This document shows positions 42,001 to 54,000 of a stretch of DNA of 64,000 nt, one piece after another; positions within the stretch are counted from its first letter, which is position 1; every line of letters starts with the position of its first letter. Both the position numbers and the translations under genes were made by a program. The stretch is taken from the NCBI GenBank assembly GCA_938040055.1, contig CALHWY010000013.1, positions 124,001 through 188,000 of the forward strand, read 5' to 3'. This DNA is from an uncultured Endomicrobiia bacterium (GTDB lineage: Bacteria; Elusimicrobiota; Endomicrobiia; Endomicrobiales; Endomicrobiaceae). The notes beneath the pieces were generated by a model. The model had not been told where the DNA came from, made no database searches, and was given only the letters and a program-made list of their open reading frames with translations.

Positions 42001-45000
42001 GCCGGGAAGATCCAGATTCGCTATCCGTCTTCTGAGCATTGCAAGCTTATTTCCGACTACAGCGTCTCTGCTGTCCCTGCTTTTTCTAATGTCGTTTTCC
42101 ATATCTTTGTCTTTCGGATAGTCGGCAAAATCCTTATCGATAATCCCGAGGACTTCATCAATATTTACAAGGAGATTATTTCCCTCAAGCGCTTTTTGGG
42201 CATTGGACGGATCATCGAATAATTTCTTGTCTTTCAACCTTTTGCCGGCAAGAATTTTCAAAACCTGCACGTATATTTTAAACATTGAAGGAGTTTTCTT
42301 TATCTCCTTAAACCATTCGGCTCTGCCCATATCAACCCTATGGCGGTAATCGGCTTTAAGCTCTTTTAACGAGACTTTGATATCCGAGGCTTTGATTTCG
42401 TATTTTTCAAACATAATCTCAAGCATCCAGTTTACGGCTAACTCGGCTTCGTTTTCGTTTATCCATTTTAAAATTTTCTCTTCCTGTGATTTTTTTAATA
42501 CCACAAGAGGAGAGTTCTTCACTCCGAGCCCCCTCAGCAAATCGTTTTTCAGAGGATCGTCATATTTATATCCGCGGTTAGAATATTTTTCGTTTAATTT
42601 TTCAAGAACCGTCTTTTCTTCCGCCGAGGCCAGAGAAGTGGATTCGTTTATGGCTCTGCTGATGGTGCCTATACCGAAAGGAAGATCATTGGTAAAAGTC
42701 CAGAAAAACAGCAGAAACTGCTCTCCCTTTTTCATAGTATTCTCATTTTTATACTGCACAAGAGCGTCCATGAAAATGTCACGCTGGTATCTGTTAAGAA
42801 CTCTTTCCGTCATGTCCGCATCGGAAAGTCCGAGACTTTTGCTTTCTCTTATGAAAGACTCCATGCTTTCGGCTATTTTGTCATCCATTCTATAGCTTTC
42901 TTCAGGCAAAAATATGTTAAGCTGCCGTCTTGCTTTGACGATTATTTTATGCTCGTACGCGCTAGTCTGCTCGGATCCGGCCGGCGAATCGAGTTGGGCA
43001 GCCAGCGACGCTTCCATATCATACGACGCCGCCTGCTTTTGCGGCAGGATTTCTTCAATGTAAGCCGCTTCGATAAGAGCTTGTCTTCCCTTGGCGCTGC
43101 CGGGATTGCGCTGTCCCTGCTGTCTGAGAAAGTCGGCTTCCGCTTCTTTTTGCGCTTTAATCCACTCGTTAACCGTCGCCTTGTATTGCGTATCCCATTT
43201 TTCTTCAAGCCAGACTTTTATATCCTTGTCCAAAGCGCTCTTTATATAATCTTCAAACATACGCTCGATAATATAAGAAGGAACTTCCTTGATTTTATAT
43301 TTGCCGGAAATTTTGGCAAGAACTTCCTTTTCAAATTCCGCCTTTCTTTTTTTGTTTAGCCACTCGGCCAATTCCTGTTTTTCTTTAGGGCTGTATACAT
43401 TGAAACTTTGCGCGGAAGAAGTGTTTAAAAACACGGCAAAGACGGACCGCGTGCCGCTGTATTGCGCAACCTGCTCCATTTTATCGATCATATTCCGTGG
43501 AGCCGCATTTGAACCCGCCGCTATGTTTACGGAAAGATCGCCCAGCTGCCTTGTAAAAAGCGTTGTGCCCGAAAGGAGGGCGTTCGTAATCAGAGGGACA
43601 AAATCGGACCTGCCCAATTCCACGGCTTCTTTGTATTTCATAATTTCTTCGGCAGCTATATCTCCTTTCGCCATTTCAAATAAATGTTCAACCCATTTCA
43701 TGCGCGAATATCCCAAATGCCTGTTATTGTCGTAGTAGTTTTTCATAGCTTCTTTTATTTTATCGGAAAAATCATATCCTTCCGGCAAATTATAAGAATT
43801 TGACATTTGTTTAAGCACTTCGCCGATTACAGACGAAGAATCATCGGCGTACGATGAAAAAAACAAAATATCTTTTTTAATTACGTTTATGAGCCCGGCA
43901 TTTATTCCCGTCTTTGCGGAAGAGGCTATGGCGAGTTCGTTTTTCAGACGTTCCGCAACGCCGGTTCCCAGTCCTCCGGGCTGCGACGCGAGATGTTCAA
44001 GAGCGTCTTTAATGATAATCATTTTAAACTTGCTCACCAGCTTTCCCAGTCTTACGTCTACGCTTCCGGCTTTTTTATAATCGTCGGAAAGCAAATAAGC
44101 GCGCATTTTATATTCCGCCGTTTCCGACAAACCGTAGTCCGCCGGCAAAATATTTCCAAACGAAGAAAGAACCGCATTGCGAATCATATCGTAACTTCCG
44201 GTATTCCAGCCCGGCGACGCGCCCGCCTCGCGCCTCCATTCTCCGCGCGTTTGGGGTTCCGATCTTAAAACATATCTCCATCCGGCCACGCTGCCGTCTG
44301 CGCTCATGGCTATATCAGCATAGAAATTTTTTTCTATTACGCTTCTGTAAGTTTTTTGTACGTCATTTCCGTTGTTTAGAAGTTCGGACTTAAGATCGAC
44401 ATATTTTGACAGAGCCTTAAATCTTTCTTTTCCTATATTGTCTTCAAGAAGGCGCTCCAATTCCCTGAATGCGCCCTTGTCGACTTCATTCTGTTTTTTT
44501 TCTATATATTTACCGACCTCTTTCAACACTTTCGAAGCCCGGCTTTTATCGTAAATTTTAAACGGCATTGAAGTGCTAAAGCCCGATGCCAGCCTGCTCA
44601 AATCCGCCGTAAAACCGGCGTTGGAAAGCTTTTTCCCGGCTTCAAGCCTGTATATTATAATGTCAAGATAAATATCCCCTCTGTAAGCCGCAACCGTTTC
44701 CGCCGCCCACTCTTCAAGGCTTTTTCCGTCATAATCTCCCTTATACGGACTTCTTTCCAATATGCCGGTTATCAAACTTTCGGAAATAAATAAAGTTCCG
44801 AACTGTTTTCTTACGGCATTTTCAAGAGCGGCCCGGGGCATAAGCGAACGTACGGTAGCCCTTTCCGTTTCCCATCTTATATCTTCGTAAAAATTCAATT
44901 CGGAAGAAGCCAGAGAATCAAGCCCCATGACCATTCTTACCGCTTCGGAATAAGAAAAAGCGCCGCTTATGTCTCTGGTTTTGCGCGCGAATTTCGAAAA

Positions 45001-48000
45001 AATCTTATCCTCTCCTATAAAATTGTCCGCCGGATAAAAAAAGTCGGAAGACGAAGAACCTCCCATCGTTCCGGAAGCCGTCATTCCCGCATTGGCATTT
45101 GATCTTATGCGCAATATTTCACCCGGCAGATCGACTATCATCCCGGCCATCTGCCAATAATCATAAGAACTCGCCTTATATCTTTTGCTGTTATACTGGA
45201 TAAGCACGTCAAGCATAATGTCTTTTGAATAAGTCCGCAGCATTCTTTCGGACCATGCCTCATACGATTCATCCGCCCGGCGGTCTCTTGCCATAATGTC
45301 CCGCAAAGACGCGGAAAGCTGGTAGTTTGCGGGAATATATTGTCCCAGCTGCGGATTTTTAAATATGAACGGGAAAGCTATGCTGTCATAAGTTTTGGCG
45401 GCATTATAATTATTAGCCGCAAGAAGACGTTTTAATTCTTTATCGCTAAGCGAAAGACCGGGAACTTTTAATCCGTAAAGCGACTTCAGACCTTTAAAGT
45501 CGCTTATCGCCGCGCTCACTTCATTCGCCTTGCCGAGCTTTATAAAGTCGCTGGCCATGGCAATTCCCGAAAATATTAAAGACAAATCCGAAGCGGAACT
45601 GCCCAGCTGGTCAATCCCTGAAACGATCCCGCTTACCGTTCTGATTCCCGTATTGGTTATTTTGGAAAATCTGACGGCCCCCTCAAGAGCGCTGACAGCG
45701 TCTTCATGCCCGTAAATCTGGATCAGAATCTCGGCAAGAGCCGCGGAATTCTGTATTTGGGGGTAATATCTGTCTATGCGGTCCTGCAAATCGGAAACGG
45801 ATTTAAGATATTCGCTGAAATAATTATTATTGCCAGCTCCTTTTACCGCGCTTAATTCCTTCGCACTCATAAGTCTGGCACCCGAAACCGCAATCCTTTT
45901 GGAAAAAAGAACCGCTCCAAAACTCCAGCCGTATTTCTCTTTCAGCGTTTCGGCAAGCTTGTCTTTGTCCACCTTAAGAACCAGACCGGCATCGCCTATG
46001 GTAACCGTATTGTCGCCGTTTGCCCGCAAAGAAATATAATGTCCGTAATCTCCTTCGGAAATATGAACTACGGCATTATCGCCTTTTTGCGACAAAAACG
46101 CGCTAAGCGCCTGCGCGCCGGCTTCATAACCGGAATACGTTATTCCGGATTCTTCGGAAAGCACTTCGGCAAGAGCGTCCATAGGAGTCATAAGCCGTCC
46201 GTCCGCTATGTCCACTTCGCGCCCCAGCATCTTTCTCACAAGTCTTACGGCTATATTATCGGCATTAAGCCCGAACTGCGCGCTTAAAACGTCGGAAAGA
46301 GAATGCGCCGCGCAGTTGACAACAGTGACCTTTTCGCTGTCGTCTATGCGTATTTCCCCCTCGGCGCGTTCGGGAGACATTTTGTTAAGCTTATCCTGTC
46401 CCAAAACGGCCATGCGGAAAATCTCTTCCCTCTGTTCGCCTGCGAGAGACGCCATCCGCCCCAGTGAAGAAAGTTCTTCGGATGATAAAGTATCGTCTTC
46501 AAGCTGCTTTTGCAGCCCGGAAAGATATTCATCTATAGCATTTAAATTGCGGATAATTTCCAAAACCGAAGACTGGACTTCCTGATAAGCGGCGTTTTGG
46601 GCGGTTATCTGCGAATACTGGAAAAGAGAGTTTTCAAAGGCCGCTTGCGCGTCGGCATTTACGCTTTGGAGCCTTAAAGCCGCCTGTTCGTATTCATTAA
46701 GCGCAACGGCAGTTCTGTTTTCCGCCAGAGATTTTAACTGCTGCGTTTTTTGCACTAAAACCGCAAACACGACTTTTTCGTCAATTTCTTCAACGGGGGT
46801 TATCGTCCCGCCGGTTCTGTCAAGAACCTCTTCCATTACCGACTGCATTATCTTTGCTTTTCTGACATTCTCGCCTGCCGCCTCAATATCTTCGGCGCTT
46901 ATATCAGCGCTGATTTCTCGCTGGTCCGTTTTTATCTCCAGGACATTTTCCATATCCTTAACGGCCGTCCCGGCGGAGATAAGATGCATATTGGCAAGAT
47001 CTTTAACGCTTAAATTGAAAATCCCGGCCTCTGAAACATTGCTTTGCATCTGCATTTTTACAAGCTCTTGCATCTTTGCCTGAATATCAACGTTGAGTTT
47101 TTCTTTCTCTGCCCCGTCTGCTGTTGCGGACAAAGTCTTTTCCAGCGCGGTTATATCATTCAATAAAGCCGCCATAGCAGCCTGCTGCACTTGCGTTCCT
47201 ATCGCCGTCTGGGCAAAAACTCTCTGGGACATTGAAAGAGCGGGAGCGGCCAAAACGGCGGTTACGACAGCACTCCTTATTTTTTCGTTTCTTACCAATT
47301 TATTGACTGTATAAGCAATCAGCCCCGCAACCGAAAACAAAACAAGGTTTTCATATGAAAAAATTTTGAGCAAAGATTCCGCCTGCCCCCCGGAAACAGC
47401 GGACAATAACATAAACGCCGCACTTATTACAAACCCCGCCAAAGCCATTTTCAATGTCTGGGATTTCATACTAACGCGTATATAATCCGAAACTTTGGCT
47501 TCGGATCCGTAAATAAATTTAACCGACCGCAAAATTGTAATTACTGCAAAGACAGCCGTGGCCACAAAAGCAGTCCAGACAAAAGACGATGCCGTCGCGA
47601 AAGCCGCTAAAGAGATATAAGGCAAGGCGAAAAAGCCGAACGCTATGACTGCGACGGCGGCTAAAGCCGTCGGGATGAAATATAGCTTATTTGTCATCCG
47701 GATGTCTTTAAAATATTTTGAACCCAAAACCGCCCCGGCCGTTATTAAACCTGCGGCCGCTATAACGATCTGCAAAGGCAAAGAAACAGCCAGAATCAGC
47801 GATGCCGCCGTAAAGATGACGGCGCCTGCCACGGCGCCGGCGCCCAAAGAAGAAAGAATTTTAGTTTTTGTATCCTGCACCACTATATCGTCTTTTTCGA
47901 CCGCAGATTTATTGGAAAATATCATTAAAACCGCGGCAATGATGCCGGCAGCGGCAAAACCGAGAGCTCCTATCGCAATGCCTGCGGCTGTAACCGGAGC

Positions 48001-51000
48001 GCTGAAAGCAAGCGCTGCGGCGGCTATAGTGCCTAAAACAGCAGCGGTCAGCGAAATATTAATGAGACTGTTAAATATTTTATTTTTCGCAAAAGACAAG
48101 GCCGCGGCTTTATCCTGCCGCTCCCCGTACCTTTTAAAATTGTCAAGCACTTTCTGGGTTATGCCGAGCTTGGAAGCGTTCGAATTGATTTTATCAATAT
48201 AAACGGATTTAAGAATGAATATGCCCGCAAGAAGAACGACTCCGGCCGCCGCAACCGGCAGAGCTGAAACGGAAGCTATGGTTCCGGCGCCTATAAGGGC
48301 GGTTATCGCCCATCCTGCTCCGGCGGCGGCAAGTCCGGAGAACATAACGACAAAAATATTAGATATGTCCGCAAACCAGGCGAGAATTTTGTTTCCCGTA
48401 TTTCTTGCGGGTTTTTCGATTTTTACAAAATCTTTTACTCCTTCTTTTTCGACCATCTTTTCGGCGGCTCTTTCCGAGCTCATTCTAAGTCTGCCGAGAG
48501 AATCGGACTGGAGATCGCCTATTCCGGCAAGCTGCGCCGAAGCCGCTCCCGAACCTTTTAAAACTTCTCCGACGCGGGCTCTTTCGGCATTGGCCGCCGA
48601 CAGATTTTCCCGCCACGCTTCATTCATCCCATCCGCGACAGCCTTTGAAGCGGAGCGCGCTTTAAGCCCTCCAAAAAAATTCTCAGCCGAATCCGAAACG
48701 CTTGCCTGCATTTCTTCCAGTTCGCTTTCGGACAGTTCCTCCGCCGCCTGTTTAACGCTGTTGTTAAGATCCAGCAGACGCGGAGTGTCGTCTTTCAGCC
48801 CTTCAATTTCTCCGGCAAGTTTTTTATTTTCATCGACGGCGGCTTTAAGAGCATTTATTTCCGATTGCATTTGCCCTATCTCATCGGCAAGCTTTGTAAG
48901 CCTGCCGCCGTCTCTTTCTCCATTGTACTGAGCGATATAATCTCTCATGAGAGCGTATTGCTTCGCCCGGGCGTTTTTCAATTCTTCAATTATTATAAAA
49001 AGATTGTTAAAGGCGGATATTTCGCTTTGCGCGGCGGAAGCGCTTTTCATAGAAGAAACGGCCGCCATAATGATATCCTGCTGCGCCTGATATTTTTGTA
49101 TCTCCAAAGAGGAAAAAGCGAGTAAAGATTCATACTGCAGTTTTAATTTTTCCCCGTCATCAAGACTGCTCCCGAGCTTTTGTTTGTCCGCCTGTTCAAT
49201 CTGCTTTTGCAAAGTCCGTGTGGCGGCAAGTTTCTCATCCTGCATTTTGTATATTATGTCGTTATCTTTATTCTGGTTATAAACGGAAGACTCTTCTTCA
49301 AAATTCTGTATCTTCTGCACTCTTTCAAAATTTTCCGCTATCGCATTGTGCGTTTTATCCGCGGTTTTAATATTGTCGGGAAGAAACCAGTTTGACCGGT
49401 TTTTTAAATGTTTCCTCACTAAAGCAAGCTGTCCGTCCGAAAGTTTGTCCGTAAAACTTTCTTCCCGGATCCGGCGCACATAAGACTCGATTTCCTCATC
49501 TCTGAAAAAGCCTTCTTTCTTCTTGGAAAGCTTTTCAATAATTCCGACATTGTCTTTTATAGTCTCGGAAAGCCCTTCTTTGTTTATGAATAAATTGACG
49601 ATTACAAAACCTATCTCGCCCACTCTGCCGAACCTTGTCCAAAACTGCTCTCTGGCCGATTCGTTTTCGTCAAAAACCGTGTCATAACCGAGAATATCGG
49701 AAACCGTGCTCCTTACCCGGGAAACATTCTTGCCTTCAAGAAGGCTTTCCGAACCGGCGTTTATTTTACGGTCGAAATATATGACCATCACTTTATCGCC
49801 GTTTTCTCCGGCAAAAATTTGCCGCGACACGGCTTCATTGAGTTTTTCGCTTATCTGATCCATTGTAAGACCGTCTTCACGGATAAGGCTGTCAACTGTT
49901 TTGCCGAGATAGCGGACGGTATCGGAAGCGTTAACGGTAATTATGCCGCTTTCAAAATCTTTAATATCGCGGGAAATATTTGCCGTGAGAACTTTTTCTT
50001 TGTCTTCAAAAAACTCTTCGACCAAAGCTCTTCTGACTTTTTCCAGATCCGTTATTTTATCAACCGTGATAATTTTCTGGCTGTTGTCCCGCGCCGAGGA
50101 TAAAGCGGATTTGACATCCTCTCTGTTTATTGCGGCAAACATATTTATGCCTACCGACATATTATTGCCCACGGCTATGTAAACGGCGCCGGGTTTCATC
50201 CCTACTTCGTTTTCCTTTCCCGCGGAGCTGAGATCATCGACGATATTGAGGCGGTCTTTGAGATAAGCTTCTATCTCCTTTTCGGCAAAGCCGGCCTTTC
50301 CGAGCTGCCCGGCTATTTCTTCCTTAATCTTTTCAGCCGCGTACACGTCGGAAGCTCTTATCACCACATTCCTCGCTTTCGCCGCCCCGATATAAGAAAA
50401 AATTTCCCCGCCGACAGACTCCGCGAGATTAGCGTCGATTTCTTTTTCAAAAATTGCTCCGAGAACGTCTTTTGCGGTATTTTGCAGAAACTCCGTTTCA
50501 TCGGTTGAAAGTTTCTTGCTTATTATTTTCGGCTGAGCAACGCCGACCCCGCTCATAACCAGCACTTTTTTTCCGAAAATATTTTCAAATTTGGAGATAT
50601 TATTTCCCGTATCGGCCGAACCGGAAGATCCGGCAAAGCGTTTGCCGGAAAGGTAATTCGGTATCGTGCACTGGATAAGAGCCGCGCTCTCGGGAGTATA
50701 ATCCCCGTTAAAATTTTTGTCTTCGAACATTTCGAGATATATTTCTCTGGCGGAATGAAGCCCGTCGGACATGGTTCTGAAAGTAAAAACGCTGGTCTTT
50801 TTGTCTCTGAGGACAAGCACGTTTTTGGAAATGCCGTTAACGCTGCTTTCTACGATCTGATCGTCAACGCCGTATTTATATCTGTATCTTGCGGCAAGAG
50901 CCTGTTCAAGATAACTTCTCCACCGCTGTTTTGTTATGCCCGGCATAATTTTTCCAGCCGCTTCAAAAGCCTTCATCTTTTCGACGGCTTGCGCGTCATT

Positions 51001-54000
51001 GTAATCGGCCAGGACGGGAAATGTTTTTTTGAGCAAATCATAAGCGGCCGTTTTTTTGTCCCGGTCTTTTTCTTTTACGGAAGAAAGACTGTATGCTTCG
51101 GGCCGCATTTTGGATTTAAGAACAGCCTGCTTGTCTTCGGAACTTCTCGGTTTTTCCATGTCCGAAGGGTCTATCACGGAAGCGAAGATGGCGGCAAGCT
51201 TCTGGATCTCGAACATTTTCATGTCTTTTTCAGTCTTTTCGCCGCTGACGCGCAAAAATCTTTCAAGGGCATTGTCGACTATAACGTGCACCTCGTCTAT
51301 AAAATGTCTCCAGTTTTTCTGTCCCTGAAGACTTTCCGCTCCTTCTTTCGCCTCTATCCTGTCGGTTTCAAAATCATTAATGGCTTCGTTAAAAGTCAGT
51401 CCGATAACCGGAACCGTCGCGTAGATTTCTTTTCTTGAAGCTGTTTTTTCTCCTACTCCGGTAATTTTTCCTTCTTCGTTAAAAAGCGGAGAAAATATCA
51501 TTCCCTTTTCCCTTCCGTCTTCTCCCGCCATCGCTCCGGCAAGAACCGGACGCCCCGCCTTAACCGCGCCGCTTTTCTCAAGCGCTTCGTATATGAGCGG
51601 ATTATTAGCGAAAAGCACAAAGTCTTTCATATCTCTTTCCACAAGCTTATTGTCAAAAGAATGAAACATTATGCCTTCAGTATCGAAATTATCCTTGCCG
51701 TCAACAAGAGACTGCGCCATAGCAAGCCTGAAAGCTTCCGACTTTCCTCCGCCCTGCTTCAAATCGGCTATATTGTCGCGCATAAGAAGTCCCGCAAGAC
51801 GTATTTGCGTAATGGTTTTTTGAGCGGTAGAATCGCTCTCTCCGTATTTTGAAAAATTCAGTTTTATAAAAGCGGTCTTAAGCTCTTCTCCTACGGAAGT
51901 CTCTTGTTCGGTCTCTTTCATCACAAAACTCAAAAGGTCTCTTGCTTCTCCGGAAACGACAGCCCGCGAAACTTCCGGCCTGACAGCGGCTTCTTTTTCA
52001 ACGCCGCTTTCTTCAAGAGTTCCCGCCAGCATTCGGACTGAAACTTCCGCATCCGCCTCTTCCTCGCTTTCCCGCGCCGAAGCCGTTAAAGAAGCAAACC
52101 AGTTTCTTGCCGACGCCGACATCGCATAAGCAAAACTCGGAAGATCTCCCAGAGAAACGATAAGTTCCTCCAGATAGCGGTTTTTATGGATAAAAGAAGC
52201 AAAACGGTTTCCCTGAGCCGCTTTTCCGGCATACGCCGCATGCCTGAATTCATGCCTGATGAAAACTTCCAGAAGTTTGGCGTTTTTAATATTTCCGTCG
52301 GCGTCAAAAAACAATTTTTTCATAACCGCATAGTTTAAATGAATCGCATTGTTTTCAAACTGCATGGCAACGGCGGCGTCGTCAATATTGTCTCCGAGTT
52401 TTAAGGAAGCCGTTATCTTGGAGAGAGATTTTTCCGCAGCCTCCTTTTTTTTCTGAAGTTTAGCCGCGTATTTCGCGTTTCTGGTGGATTTGCTTTTGCT
52501 TGCCTTTTTTATTTTCGCGTTGAGGATGCCAATCTCCACGCTTAATTTTTCCGCCCGGGCTATTGTTTCTCCGACTTCCTCAGGCGTTATGCCGGCGTTT
52601 TCTTTAAGCATGGAAACCGTAAGTTTGGTCCTGAGATCCGCAGGAAGACTTTGCAGTATCATTCCCAAAATCCTGAAATCAGGCCTTTTTTCCCCGCTTC
52701 CGACTATTGAACTTTTCGCTATGGCGCTCATCTTCCGCCTTTCATAAAGAGCAAAACCAAGAAAACCGCCTGAAACCGCTCCCGCAACAAGAGCGACTAC
52801 GGGAATTACGGGAACCGCAACAGAACTCACGGACAAAACGGCCGTTGCGGCGCAAGCAAACACCGCGAAAACGGAAGCCTGTATTAGCGGCTTTCTGCTG
52901 GCTACAGACATCTGCGCCGCGCCCGGCGTCTCCACGGGATTGATAAAATGTCTTTCTTCGGAATCATACGAATAAACCGTTCTCCTGCCGGCCTTGTCAA
53001 CGATTAGTTGTACGCCGGCTGCGGAATCTTCAAGCCTGGCCGTTCCGGTTTCCCCGTTTCTGCGCATAATATCGGCTATAAACTCATTGGCGGTCTTTAT
53101 GTTTTCAGCGCTAAGCTCTCCGGCGCCGACAATAGCCTCGGACATCGCGGCATAAGCCGATTCTTTTGAAGCGTCCTGAACGTACTGGGTAAGATTCAGC
53201 GACGCGAGAGCCTGAAAAAGAACTTTGCTTTGTTCTTTAGCTATCCGGTAATATTTTTCCTCCGCAGCCTGAACTCCGCCCGTCACATTGGGCGTTATGG
53301 TTATAGTCGATATTCCGTATTTCGCCAGATATTGAGAGACGCCCTGAGTATGAAAACCTCCGGTAATAATCACATATACGCTCTTCGCCGGTTTAAGCGA
53401 TTTTATCACGTCTTCAGCGCTGTTTCCGCAAGAGCTTACGCCCGAAAGCTTAGAAGAGCCGTCAAGTCCGGAAATATTGTCGAAAAAGTACTTGTTTCTG
53501 TCCAGATTGACGGTATAAAAAGTTTCCGCAAGTTCAATATATTCTCCGAGCAGTTCCAGTTTCTTATTGTCAATGTATTTTACCCACAAATTCATAAACT
53601 CTTCTTTATTGGCTTGAAAATAAGCATAATCGTCGGCGGTTATTTTACTTGCGAGAAAATCTTTGAAATATTTTGCCATTTCGGCTATAAACACCGCTTC
53701 CCTTTCGCTCGCATTGACGGAAAATCTCTCGTTTATTTCGTCGACAAGCTTCTTTTCTTCTTTAATAAGTTCGAGAGGATTTATTTTCTGGCTTATTTCC
53801 ACATAATTGAGAAATCTTGCGAGATTGGGAAAACCCGTTTCGAGATTGATGTTATATTCTTTTGAAAACTTAATAAGATAGACGTAGAGTTTGTCTATTT
53901 CGGAGAAATTAGCGGTATTTTCCACTATCATTTTATAAGCCTGATAAGGCAGTATTTCTTTAAGTTTGGCTATGACCACATGGAGCTCCGCGGACACTCT

